Shown here piece by piece: positions 55,001-64,000 of a stretch of 64,000 nucleotides of DNA. Positions within the stretch are counted from its first letter, which is position 1. The number at the start of each line of letters is the position of its first letter. The position numbers were made by a program, and so were the translations under genes. The notes beneath the pieces were generated by a model. That model had not been told where the DNA came from. It ran no database searches and was given only the letters and a program-made list of their open reading frames with translations. Source of the stretch: Anisus vortex (taxonomy: Eukaryota > Mollusca > Gastropoda > Planorbidae); assembly GCA_949126835.1 (NCBI GenBank), contig CASBPS010000042.1, positions 806,001-870,000 on the forward strand, given 5' to 3'.

Positions 55001-56269
55001 CCGTGACCGTAACAGAACAGGGTCTGAAGATCATGATTATTTTTACTTTGATTTATATTCTAGTTATTCTAGGATGCATGCAGAATTGTTAGGTTCATTT
55101 CAAGCATCGCAAATATTACATTAAAGAATACAATTTAATAACACAATTAAAATCCGATGTACAATATGATAACTACAGATAAACAAATTAAATACAAGAA
55201 TATAGTAAACTCAATACAAATTATCTCCGTACACCGATTGATAAATCGCAATATTTATTTCATTTTAACGAAAAGGGGCAAGAAACGCTGTCTTTCTTTA
55301 ATGTATTGCCACAATAATGCGTTTTTTAAAACCATTACTAAATTAATACCCCCCTACTTCTTAAATGTAAAATGTACTACGCGTGTGACGTCCCAACTCA
55401 AAAGATATAATTCCATTTTAATGATTTTGTCAGATCGAACCTTTAAATAACAAGAAACTTTAAGATATATATACAGTCAGATTAGTATGCAATTACACAG
55501 ATGAAATAAATAGGTGATCTCTGTTTAACATTATGAATGTAGACATGTGTAAATTCAATTTGATATATCAATATGTTTCATTCAACTACCCGAGTGTCTA
55601 CACCCGAGTCCCAGGTTTCATTTACTGGATCAACAAAAACAAAACATGAACACACCAGTTATGGAGAGAACATTTAAAAGAATAAATGCTCTATGACATC
55701 AAGTCAAGCTTTTTTAAATTTATTACCCAAAAGTTGTGGAAATTTGGTTCTGATGTCAATATTTTGAACAAAAGATCCGGTAATATTGGAATTGTCTTAG
55801 TGTTTAAAAAATAATTTAATAAACATGCAGTCAGTTTAAGCAAACTTGCGTAGTTTATAAAGTATAGTCATAAAATAAAGTTGGCGAAATTACCATTGAT
55901 TCAGACAAAAGACATAAATCTACACGCATGGGCGAAGCCAGACTTTTTTCCAGAGTGGGCGGATCTTGCGCGCGACAAACAGGTATCAATGTTTTTGCAA
56001 ATGTATTATACATTTAAAAAAAAAACAGTCAAAAATTTTATATTTTCAACATTTTAGGAGAAGCTTAGCCCCCCCCCCCCCCCCCCCCGCTTTTTTATTT
56101 TCCATCGTGGCATTTAATTTTTAGTTAGGAAACAGAAACAGGTTTGAGGAAACATTATCTTGATGGTGTTACAAAACGCCGTTTCATAATTATTAAGAAC
56201 TGCGAAGATATTTTAAAATGTATGTTGTTAATTATAGTTGACACTAATGTGCCGTAGAGAGTTATTAGC
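55001..56269. other. Unannotated AT-rich region
   Basis: No gene seen. A poly(C) run lies at 56068-56088. A weak match to distal R words (AAATTTGGTTCTGAT, TTTAATAAACATGCAGTCAG) occurs at 55735-55850. Confidence 0.3.
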
Positions 56270-56505
56270 TGATCAATAAATACCTCCCTTAACTGTGCTG
56301 CACAGTGCTGCACTAGCTATTAGGACTGCCGATAGCACGTCCTAACTTTCGCCTGGAGCGGTGATCGTAGCCTGTGCTGCACTAACTATTTTGACCGTCG
56401 ATCGCACATCATAGCTTACGCTTATAGATGTGTGTTTTAGCTTCTCCCAGGAGATATTAGTTCTAGGTTTAGCCTTGAGTTGTGCATCCTAGCCTGTGCT
56501 GCACA
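56270..56505. repeat. Degenerate tandem repeat
   Basis: The words CTGTGCTGCAC, ACTAGCTATT / ACTAACTATT and GATCGCACATC / GATAGCACGTC recur at roughly 80-100 bp intervals, three to four diverged units. Confidence 0.55.
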
Positions 56506-56874
56506 GGGAAAGTGGAAACATGTATAAAGCTGAAATTTTGTTTCCAGTTTGTACTGTTTGCGATACGAGTGTTACGTTGAGTTGATTTCTAATTCGTTTA
56601 AAAGTTATTTTAAGATAGTTTCGGAAAATCGTGTGGACTTTTTGTTTTTGTGAAAGTTTTGGGTAAGCATTTCCAATGTCTTTGGAAAATATAAAAACAT
56701 TAACCGTCAACTTAAAATATTTGATCCTAGCTTCTACTTTGCTCTTGGCTCAGAAATTTTAGAAAACATCCAAAGTGAATGGAAATTGAATGGAACAGAG
56801 TTATCAGGTCTCTTTAGAAAAACCGAACGTTAGGTAACGATAGGTTTGAGCTCAGGGGGGGGGGGGGGGAGGGC

Positions 56875-57045
56875 ACTCCCAAGCTCTGTCTGGGCTTAGC
56901 CACCCTACGTGGCGTGCCGTGTAACAGAGGAAGGTCTCTGCAGCCCAGCGATCGTTCACTGCTGATCCCACTATGATCCTTATTATGGTGGCTCGCCCGT
57001 ATACCTGCCCTGTCACCTGGTAGCACAAGTCCTATACTATAGGTG
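56875..57045. repeat. GC-rich dispersed repeat, partner of 2905-3065
   Basis: About 160 bp in the same word order as 2905-3065. It meets the 3' end of the old LINE at CCTATACTATAG. Confidence 0.55.
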
Positions 57046-57553
57046 ATGATGCTGATTGTGAATAGGACCATCCTCTGTCAGTGTCATAGTTTCTTCTGGG
57101 TACGAAGATGGCTGGTGAGGACTATTCTTGCCTGAAAAAAGTTAACCGCAGTGGGGACATGGATGCGTGGCCTGCTGGCCGGCAGTAGAGGGGCTGTCTT
57201 TTCTGGACTTTCTTAGTTGACGTTTTGCATTTGCGACCCTTCGCCTTTTTTCCTCATGAGCTGCTGCTCCATTGGCGGTCATGGCTCGCCAAGAGAATCG
57301 GTCCTCGGTCAGTCTTTGCCAATGGTTTGGGTCAATTTCTAGATTTATTAGGGAGGCCTTTAGGGGGTCTTTATACCTCTTCTTCTGCCCTTCTCGCGAT
57401 CGCTTTCCTACGACTAGTTCACCATAGAAGATGTTTTGGGCAGTCGTACTTCTGGCATGCGCACAACATGGCCTGCCCATCTGAGTTGGGCTTTTGCCAG
57501 TTGGGTGTACATGCTTAGCAGGACCTCAGCGTCTGGGACCCTGTCCAGCCACC
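57046..57553 (-). pseudogene. Old LINE, C-terminal part (3' of nested insertion)
   Basis: The minus strand reads WWLDRVPDAEVLLSMYTQLA, AQLRWAGHVVRMP, then GELVVGKRSREGQKKRYKD, W..LTEDR.SWR and a C-terminal CPHCG finger, ending in a short GATGATG repeat near 57050. This tail follows RT in a widespread invertebrate LINE. The frame breaks near 57440. The RT part of the same copy is 62681-63575. Confidence 0.8.
57537..57553. repeat. Target-site duplication, 3' side
   Basis: GACCCTGTCCAGCCACC, repeated at 62681-62699 with a 2-base TG difference, flanks the nested LINE. Confidence 0.8.
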
Positions 57554-57592
57554 AGACTTTAAACCTCACTCACCGGAGTGATCGAATCGAGA

Positions 57593-60500
57593 CTAATCTC
57601 TTAGGATTCGGAGGACAAACACACTTGTACTACGTAGCACAGCCAGGTTCCCATAAAGGGATGGTGCAAACTGTTGACCATTCCCATCTACTCTTTCCTC
57701 CTGCAAGGCAGGGCAGTCTAAAAGCAAATGCTCGACCGTCTCTTCTGCTTCAAAGCAATGTCGGCACCGCGAATCGAAATTGGGCCTAAATCGTCCGAAA
57801 TAGGCACCAATAGGGCAGTGCCCTGTACGGAACTGGGCTATCGTAGCCTGTTCTCTCCTGCGGAGCTTCCACCACGGATCAGCTCGGTTTGGCCGTTTTA
57901 GTTGCTGCCACACACCTCGACCCTTGTCAGACTCGTCCCAACTCTTGTTCCATTGTCTTGTCTCCCACTCACGTATTGATCTGCGGGCACTCGCGAAGGT
58001 GGACGGACCCTCCGGAGTGGGTGTCAGGGATCCCTTCTTGGCCAAGGCATCCACTATCTCATTGCCAGGGACTCCTGCATGACCTGGAATCCACTGCAAG
58101 ATGACCTTCACCTCGTACCTGAGGATCAGATCGGAAATAGCAGCTAATAGTCGGACAAGCAGTTCGGGCCAACTCCCCAAGCCGTCGATGGCTTGGAGAA
58201 CTGAAAGTGCATCAGTGAAGATAACCACATCATCACGAGCAGATGGTGTTTCTTCGAACGTTTTCCCTATTGCCTCAACGGCAATTCTGATGGCTTCCAT
58301 CTCCGCATCAAAGATGCAGATTGCTCCACACGGCCCACTTAGCTCAGCCCGTTTTTCTTCTGCCTTCGGGTACGACACAAGAGCACCATACCCAGAACGC
58401 GCTTCGGTACCACTGATCGCGCTCCCATCAGTGTATGCCTCAACGAATCCCGAGTATGCCCGTACCGTCCTTAGAGCAGCTGCGCGCCTCTCAGTCAGGC
58501 AAGCGCTGGGTCCGACTGCTTCCATCAGGTTCGCCCGTATCTCTGGTAGGTTGAAAGATAGGTGAGGAGGAGGTTCCACTCCCGTCCGCATGGGCATGCG
58601 GTCGACCGGGAGTCCAATCTCTGCGCTGAGCTTCAGTGCGTGGTGCATGAAGGACTGCATTGAGATCCGAGCTCTTCCCACCCAGGAATCCACGAGCATC
58701 CTGAGGGGGGAACTTTCCTCCAACCGCTTATACCGCTCGTAAGCAGTAATAACGGCCCTTTTCCTTCTCCCATTCAGAGGCGGCACGTTTGCCATGATTT
58801 CAACAGCCGATGTCGGGGCGGTTCGGAACGTTCCACATATTAGTCTGAGGGCTTGATTTTGTACAGAGTCCAACGTCTTCAAAGCAGTATCAGACGCATA
58901 GATTTGCACCGGGAGGCTGTAATCGATCTGAGATCTTACCGCTCCTAGGTAAAGATTTCTCAACACACTCGCCTTCGCACCCCAGCCAGTACTGGCCAGT
59001 CTCTTGACAATGTTCAGCTTAGAAGATGCTTTCTCTTGGACTAACCTCACATGGTCATACATCGTTAGCTTTCGGTCCAGTGTCACTCCGAGATAGACCG
59101 GCTTCTGGTCGCATGCCAGGGCGCGGCCGTCAATGTTCAGCTCGATCGGATCTTTGAGGATATCGATTCCGAGGGTAAAGAGCGAGTAAACTGTTTTTAG
59201 GCAGTTTACTTCCATACCCCATAGCTTGGCGTAACAGGCTACTGCGTTCAAATCCTGCTGGAGGGCCCGCTCGAGAGCACGCGCTTCCCTCCCGGTCGAC
59301 CAGACCACAAGATCGTCTGCGAAAAGCAGCGACGAGCATCCCAGATAGTTCGGCAGGTCGTTGATAAAAGCCAGGAACAATGTACAGGACAGTGCTGAGC
59401 CCTGGGGCAATCCTTGCTCCAGGACGCGCTTCCGAGAAACCGCTTTCCCGTAACGAGTTGCAACTGTTCTTCGGGATAGAAACCCTTTGATCCAATTGTA
59501 CATGTTAGAGGCTATTCCTAGCCTCTGTAGCTTCAACAACAACCCCGGCCGCCAGACCTTGTCATAGGCCTGTTTAAAATCCAGGAACACTGCTAGTGTA
59601 GACTCTTTCCGCTGAAACCCGTCAGCCATTTTCTGGACCAAGAGCGTCACCTGATCCATCGAGCTTCTTCCGCTACGGAAGCCTGCTTGAGTGGGGGTAA
59701 CCAGTCCATTATCCTCTAGGAACCTCACAAGCCTCCTATTGATTAATCTCTCAGCTACCTTCCCTACACACGATGTTAGGGAAATCGGTCGGTAGCTTTC
59801 GGCCTGACCCGGGTCTTTACTCCTCTTCAAGATGGGTACCACCAAGGCCTCTCTCCACTGTTTCGGTAGGACACCTTCAGACCATGTTCGATTTACGAGC
59901 TCCAAGAGTTTGCCCTTGCCACCAGCCCCAAGGTGAGTGATCAGCTCGTTGCTGATCCCATCCAGCCCAGGGGCCTTCTTCGCTTTGCACCGTCTCAAAA
60001 CATACTCCAGTTCTTGCCGAGTAAAGGGCACCGTGAATGTGCTAGCCTCACCCTCTCCCGTCATGTGGCGTTCGTTTGCCTTCCGGACTTTATCAAGCCC
60101 AGCAGACACACTCGTTCTTCCACCCAGTTTTCCGACACTTACGAAGTGACGGTTGAGCATCTCAGCCCGCTTGGTATCCGATACCATGGGGCCTGCCCCT
60201 GCTCTTGCCAACGAAGCTGGTGCTCTGCTAGCTACCTCAGCTCGCTCAAGGTGGTTGATTAGGTTCCATGCCTGCCGGCTATCCGCAAGGTCCAATCCAG
60301 CACATGTATCAGTCCATTTCGACAACTTTGCCTCCGCGATAGCCCCTTTTACTTCCGCCGTTAAACGGTTGTACTCTCGACGGCTCTCGGCCGTCTTCCG
60401 CCTGCTCGCGAGCTTGCGAGCAGCCCTCCTTTTGCGGACCAACTCTCCTAGGGCTTTTGTCCAAAACGGTCTGAACTTGCGCTTCTCATGTGACCTTGGT

Positions 60501-62305
60501 ATCGTCTTTCTGGCAACCCCTAGTATGGCTTTGACCATCGTACCATACACTGAGTCGATAGGCCCAGTCTCGATAAGCACTTCTTCAAGAGCGCGATCGG
60601 TGCGCACTCTGTACTCGTCCCATCGTGCCTTCGAGTAGATCCACTTCCTGGGCCCGGAAGGTTCGCTGCTTGCTTTTCCTATATTGATAGTGACCAACAC
60701 GGGCAAATGATCACTCCCAACATCGCCCAAGACTTCCATAGAGGTGCTAGCAGCCAGATCAGCACTCACGAGCGTGAGATCCGGCCTCGATTCACTACCA
60801 TTTCCCGTGTGGAAAAAGGTAGCTGGGGTATCGGTACCCTGTAATCGGATAAGCGTCGTGCTGTTGCATAGCTCCTCCACCAGTCGTCCTGAGTTGTTGG
60901 CGACAGCATAGCCCCAGGCCGGTGATGCCGCATTGAAATCACCGCCAATACAAGTGCGAGAAAGATGTGCCTCCACGGTGAGGTCCAAATCCTTCTTCGG
61001 AGGGTTGTAGACGTTGGTCAGGGTATAAGCCTTTCCATTCTTCAACACCTCCAGGGTTAGGATATCGGTCTTGCAACTGCCCGTTCTGCGGTTCACCACT
61101 CGAGCTTGTAGTGAACTTCGGACAAGGGTTGCCAGCCCTCCACTGCCTCCCAAGCAGCAGGTGCATCGGAAGATCGTATATCCCGAAAAGGATGCCACCC
61201 TCTTCTTACCAATTTTGCACTCCTGGAACATTGCCACGTCAATATCATACTCATGCAAGAGTTTTAGGATCTCTAGAGACTTGGGGATCAGGCCGAACAC
61301 GTTCAGGTGCATCACCCGGAGCTGGGCGCTCTTCTGGTGCGAGCCTTTGCCTAGGTCACGTCTACCGTCGGGCTTCCTCCGCTTTCGCTGGGAGCAGAGT
61401 CCTATCGTGTTACGCCTCTCAGCTCGGGATACCCGCGCACGAGCACCCCTAAACCGGGAACACGAAACCCCTAAGGGCTTGTTGGATCTGTGCGCCGTAT
61501 CACTAGTCGCGGGAGTCACCGTCGGGGATTGGCAGAACGCGGTCTTATTGTGACTGACCTGACCACCCAAGGTGGGATTCCCCGGATGTATGTCATGTAC
61601 ACCGGGACACAGGGTACCACCAGCCCTGGTTTTACTGCCATTACGTAGGCCGCTTTGACCTCCAGTCTTCCAGGAATGCTCCCGTCTAGAGCGGCTACAT
61701 GTCCTGGCTGGCAAATGGCAGCTGCTTTTCTGCTTATCCTGGGAACAGAGTCCTATCGTGTCTTGCCTTTTCACCCGGGAATCCCGCGAACGGGCCTCTC
61801 CAGTCCGGCTACACGAAGCTCCTAGGTGGGGCTTGTCGGATCTGTGCTCCGCTTGGCAGAGGGTGACTTTCGACTGCTGCTTAGCTACAACAGCGCCCGG
61901 GTTTTCACCATTCCCAGGCTTTGCTTTTCCCGTACGGACAGAGATAGTGCACACCTTGGGCCCCTGCAATGGCAGTCCTGCCCTAGAAGGGTCACAAGCT
62001 AATACCTCTACCCTCATATGAGCGGTCCCACTTCCTGAGACTTCAGAACCGCGTGGTTCTCCTCCATCCGAGATGGAGACTGGAAACTGACAGTTCACGT
62101 TGGTCGCGGACTTATCGGTCAATGCCCCAACGCGAGTTGGCAAGTGACCGGGGCAGCTCAACTGAGTAATACCCAGACTCGGGGTATTCGTTTCGGTTGT
62201 ACAAGCCATGTTTTTTGTCTGCTCCAGGGGGAGCGATCGCCCAGGGGGGCTAAAGTGACGTAGCAAAACAAACGATCGGCAATGCCTCTGCCGCACTACC
62301 TGCAA
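57593..62305 (-). CDS. LINE polyprotein: APE endonuclease, RT, RNase H
   Basis: A 1570-codon frame. The first ATG is at 62305; a later ATG at residue 33 (MACTTETN) is an alternative start. Residues 1-325 are basic and cysteine-containing, without CCHC knuckles, and hold two copies of a ~33-residue repeat (154-187, 272-304). The endonuclease (about 328-545) has MHLNV, FQECK, GGDFNA and GSDHLP. RT (about 770-1090) has LDFKQAYDKVW, GLPQGSALS and FADD (995-998). RNase H (about 1288-1428) keeps YTDGS (D1293), AEMEAI (E1335), FTDALS (D1365) and GNEIVDALA (D1419). A C-terminal CRHC...H...C finger (1514-1531) follows. All catalytic motifs appear intact, so the copy may be active. Confidence 0.92.
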   Translation of the reverse strand: MQVVRQRHCRSFVLLRHFSPPGRSLPLEQTKNMACTTETNTPSLGITQLSCPGHLPTRVGALTDKSATNVNCQFPVSISDGGEPRGSEVSGSGTAHMRVEVLACDPSRAGLPLQGPKVCTISVRTGKAKPGNGENPGAVVAKQQSKVTLCQAEHRSDKPHLGASCSRTGEARSRDSRVKRQDTIGLCSQDKQKSSCHLPARTCSRSRREHSWKTGGQSGLRNGSKTRAGGTLCPGVHDIHPGNPTLGGQVSHNKTAFCQSPTVTPATSDTAHRSNKPLGVSCSRFRGARARVSRAERRNTIGLCSQRKRRKPDGRRDLGKGSHQKSAQLRVMHLNVFGLIPKSLEILKLLHEYDIDVAMFQECKIGKKRVASFSGYTIFRCTCCLGGSGGLATLVRSSLQARVVNRRTGSCKTDILTLEVLKNGKAYTLTNVYNPPKKDLDLTVEAHLSRTCIGGDFNAASPAWGYAVANNSGRLVEELCNSTTLIRLQGTDTPATFFHTGNGSESRPDLTLVSADLAASTSMEVLGDVGSDHLPVLVTINIGKASSEPSGPRKWIYSKARWDEYRVRTDRALEEVLIETGPIDSVYGTMVKAILGVARKTIPRSHEKRKFRPFWTKALGELVRKRRAARKLASRRKTAESRREYNRLTAEVKGAIAEAKLSKWTDTCAGLDLADSRQAWNLINHLERAEVASRAPASLARAGAGPMVSDTKRAEMLNRHFVSVGKLGGRTSVSAGLDKVRKANERHMTGEGEASTFTVPFTRQELEYVLRRCKAKKAPGLDGISNELITHLGAGGKGKLLELVNRTWSEGVLPKQWREALVVPILKRSKDPGQAESYRPISLTSCVGKVAERLINRRLVRFLEDNGLVTPTQAGFRSGRSSMDQVTLLVQKMADGFQRKESTLAVFLDFKQAYDKVWRPGLLLKLQRLGIASNMYNWIKGFLSRRTVATRYGKAVSRKRVLEQGLPQGSALSCTLFLAFINDLPNYLGCSSLLFADDLVVWSTGREARALERALQQDLNAVACYAKLWGMEVNCLKTVYSLFTLGIDILKDPIELNIDGRALACDQKPVYLGVTLDRKLTMYDHVRLVQEKASSKLNIVKRLASTGWGAKASVLRNLYLGAVRSQIDYSLPVQIYASDTALKTLDSVQNQALRLICGTFRTAPTSAVEIMANVPPLNGRRKRAVITAYERYKRLEESSPLRMLVDSWVGRARISMQSFMHHALKLSAEIGLPVDRMPMRTGVEPPPHLSFNLPEIRANLMEAVGPSACLTERRAAALRTVRAYSGFVEAYTDGSAISGTEARSGYGALVSYPKAEEKRAELSGPCGAICIFDAEMEAIRIAVEAIGKTFEETPSARDDVVIFTDALSVLQAIDGLGSWPELLVRLLAAISDLILRYEVKVILQWIPGHAGVPGNEIVDALAKKGSLTPTPEGPSTFASARRSIREWETRQWNKSWDESDKGRGVWQQLKRPNRADPWWKLRRREQATIAQFRTGHCPIGAYFGRFRPNFDSRCRHCFEAEETVEHLLLDCPALQEERVDGNGQQFAPSLYGNLAVLRSTSVFVLRILRD
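61395..61492 (-). repeat. Internal repeat of the LINE, copy 1
   Basis: 98 bp from CAGAGTCCTATCGTG to GGATCTGTG; related copies at 61746-61846 and 62539-62639. Confidence 0.85.
61746..61846 (-). repeat. Internal repeat of the LINE, copy 2
   Basis: 101 bp; differs from copy 1 by a 3-base length difference that keeps the frame. Confidence 0.85.
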
Positions 62306-62538
62306 GACCCAGAGTAAAGGGTCAAGTCAACCGTTTGCTGGTGTTTGTCCTCAATGTCGCTGAGGTACGTTTAGCACGACTTTCTCCTAAAGTCTGAGCT
62401 AGCCATCAGAGGACAGCTGGCTGCAATGCTGCAGTATTGGAAACTAGCTCCATCGCGCTGGACCATAACCTTCTACTGCGGAGGCTAGGAGACACTCCCC
62501 AGCCATGAAGGGCCGGGGACCTACGTTATTAGCCGGAA

Positions 62539-62639
62539 CAGAGTCCTATCGTGCATTGCCTTTTCACCCGGGAATCCCGCATGCGGGCCTCACCAGTCCA
62601 GCTACACGACGTTCCTAGGTGGAACTTTTCGGATCTGTG
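62539..62639 (-). repeat. Internal repeat of the LINE, copy 3 (5'UTR)
   Basis: 101 bp, closest to copy 2. It lies upstream of the start codon, where the equivalent frame has stops. Confidence 0.85.
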
Positions 62640-62680
62640 CTCCGTTACACAGAGTCACCGCTATGAGGTTACGTAGTATC

Positions 62681-62699
62681 GACCCTGTGTCCAGCCACC
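62681..62699. repeat. Target-site duplication, 5' side
   Basis: GACCCTGTGTCCAGCCACC; see 57537-57553. Confidence 0.8.
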
Positions 62700-63575
62700 T
62701 GACCCGTGTCAGCTTTCGTAAGCTCAAATGGAAGTGATTTAGCTTCCTGGCGTGACGGATATACATGGTCCAGGTTTCACATGCGTAGAGAAGAACTGGT
62801 AGAACGGCAGCTGAATGGACTTTTAGTTTGGTTTGCAGCTTAATGCCTCTCCGATTCCAAACATTAGACCGCAGTCATCCAAAGGAGGAACCTGCTCTGG
62901 CTATCCTGATATTTACTTCATCGTCTATGTGTACAGACTGGGAGAGGGTACTGCCGAGGTATGTGAACCTGTCAACATTATTCAGCTTTAGTCCATTTAC
63001 AGTGATGGAAGGTCCAGTGTGCTCGCATCCAGGAGCAGGCTGGTGCGAAACCTCGGTTTTCTTGGTTGCCATAGTTAAGCCGAAGTCGGTGCATGTCGCT
63101 GAGAACAGGTCCATATTGCGCTGCAAGTCTGCCTCCGTATAGGCTAACAGGGAGCAGTCATCTGTAAACAAAAAGTCCCGTATTGTCTCAATGCGGGTCA
63201 TAGATCTGGCCTGCAGTCTCCACAATACTATCAAAGCGGTACCGGAGTTTCATCCCTACATCACTGTCTTTGAAGGCATCCAAAAGCATGGCCGAGAACA
63301 TGCGGCTAAAGAGTGTAGGGGCCAAGACACATCCCTGCTTTACGCTGTTTGTAACCTGGACGGGTTCTGAAAAGCTGCCCTGGTCTTGGACTCTGGCGAG
63401 CATGCCGTCGTGGAGTTGCCTGACCATTTTGATGAAGGTGTCAGGGCATCCAAATTTGGTCATGATTCTCCAGAGTCCCTCGCGGCTGACTGTGTCAAAT
63501 GCCTTAGTCAGGTCTACAAAAGTGGCGTATAAAGGTACATGTTGTTCCTGGCATTTCTCTTGCATTTGGCGGGCA
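62681..63575 (-). pseudogene. Old LINE, RT part (5' of nested insertion)
   Basis: Frames 63565-63188 and 63234-62875 overlap by a frameshift. Motifs in order: LYATFVDLTKAFDTVSREGL (RT motif A), VKQGCVLAPTLF (motif B), FLFTDDCSLLAYTE (catalytic box with T for A), TKKTEVSHQPAPG, FTYLGSTLS, and VLPVLLYACETWT down to RVRWLD at the insertion point. The frameshift and altered catalytic box show it is dead. The upstream end at about 63575 is a 5' truncation. Confidence 0.85.
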
Positions 63576-63705
63576 GAAAATGGGCTGAAAGAGTACTTAA
63601 AATATTTTGCTCCCCCCTTTAGAAAATTTTCTGCGGGCGCCCATGTATATATATATATACAATATATGCATTAGTGTATGTGTGTTGTTGGTCAGATTTT
63701 TGCAG
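63576..63705. other. Short unannotated stretch with (TA)n
   Basis: Contains a C-rich run, a (TA)n tract (63645-63660) and a pyrimidine-rich acceptor TTTTTGCAG ending at 63705. Confidence 0.4.
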
Positions 63706-63839
63706 AAACATTCTTTGTCAAAACAGCACTTGCATTGATTGTCCTGGCGCTGACCGCAGTTTCCCAGGCTATGGTATGTCCACCTGAATACTGTAACAGA
63801 GTGGACTGCAAGCCTATTACAAATTGCTATAGAAAGCTT
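63706..63839 (+). CDS. Signal-peptide exon of a small cysteine-rich secreted protein (partial)
   Basis: After the acceptor TTTTTGCAG, the frame gives TFFVKTALALIVLALTAVSQA, a good hydrophobic signal core with an A-x-A-like cleavage site, then MVCPPEYCNRVDCKPITNC with five closely spaced cysteines. The exon begins in phase 1, so an upstream exon ending ATG-A would give a MKTFF... start. A GTAAAT donor follows at 63840. The Cys spacing recalls small domains of the IGFBP/VWC/antistasin kind in secreted proteins, but the exon is too short to decide. The upstream exon may have been separated by the LINE insertions nearby. Downstream exons lie beyond the window. Confidence 0.5.
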
Positions 63840-64000
63840 GTAAATGATTTGAAATTGAAATTAAAAACATATAGGTACAATTCACATGAAAATTAATTTG
63901 TTTTTAAAAAATGTTTCAAAACAAAGATATCATTTGGAAATAAAAGAATAAGAATAAAACTGTTTTTGGCAATAACGTTAACTGAGTAATGTTTATATCT
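63840..64000 (+). other. Probable intron start after the secreted-protein exon
   Basis: AT-rich. The open frame runs on to 63896 with Lys-rich, low-complexity codons, which look like intron read-through. An AATAAA at 63940 could alternatively end a short transcript. Confidence 0.35.

Larger units (their letters stand above)
57554..62680 (-). mobile_element. Full-length I/Nimb-like LINE nested in an older LINE
   Basis: It is bounded by direct repeats of the host LINE (57537-57553 and 62681-62699). About 375 bases of 5'UTR (62306-62680), one long open frame and a 38-base 3'UTR without poly(A). Domain order endonuclease, RT, RNase H is that of the I/Nimb group, to which the snail element Nimbus belongs. 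The unbroken frame and matching flanks point to recent insertion. Confidence 0.9.

Noticed and set aside
55157..55450. A 97-codon plus-strand frame.
   Set aside because: AT-rich codons, low-complexity peptide, no motif, no splice or poly(A) context.
58101..61553. Plus-strand frames of 110-160 codons.
   Set aside because: Shadows of the 1570-codon minus-strand LINE frame.

Overview
The window looks like a piece of a repeat-rich, AT-rich animal genome. It has spliced genes with GT-AG introns, AATAAA poly(A) signals, several LINE clades, tRNA-derived SINEs and LTR elements, and no operons. The mix of LINEs (an I/Nimb-like element with APE, RT and RNase H; CR1/L2-like copies; C-terminal CPHCG-finger LINEs) and the protein family at 5575-8205 suggest a mollusc, probably a gastropod snail. 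That assignment is inference from family resemblance, not a database result.

Cellular genes are few. (1) 5575-8205 (+) is a four-exon gene for a ~370-residue protein with a possible chymotrypsin-like His/Asp/Ser arrangement. (2) 26583-27280 (+) looks like the last coding exon and 3'UTR of an unrecognised gene. (3) 63706-63839 (+) looks like the signal-peptide exon of a small cysteine-rich secreted protein whose remaining exons lie outside the window or were not found. Everything else is mobile or repetitive.

Layout. 1-4570: a decayed minus-strand LINE split by about 2.7 kb of inserted DNA, including a TA-flanked inverted-repeat element (1222-2403). 4571-9350: the peptidase-like gene and three SINEs. 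9350-14200: mostly unannotated, with a C-rich segment and an inverted-repeat element around a (TA)n tract (12539-12966). 14200-54000: dominated by at least six copies of one large dispersed repeat, called R here, in both orientations. R carries a decayed LINE C-terminus on its minus strand and, in three copies, the same embedded SINE. Later insertions sit in or beside R: a 5'-truncated CR1/L2 LINE with intact RT (14720-16962), LTR element 1 (30012-35604) and LTR element 2 (40897-47222). A 1.1 kb compound minisatellite lies at 25005-26143. 54000-63600: more LINE remains, then a full-length LINE with a 1570-codon open frame (57554-62680) nested inside an older LINE, with a target-site duplication on both sides.

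The two LTR elements are young (LTR pairs differ at about 5/717 and 3/626 positions by eye) and non-autonomous. Neither encodes reverse transcriptase. Element 2 keeps one 918-codon frame joining Gag, an aspartic protease and a scrap of integrase. Element 1 has only a broken gag invaded by a degenerate tandem repeat. They share 3' internal sequence, so they are probably relatives that need polymerase from a complete element elsewhere.
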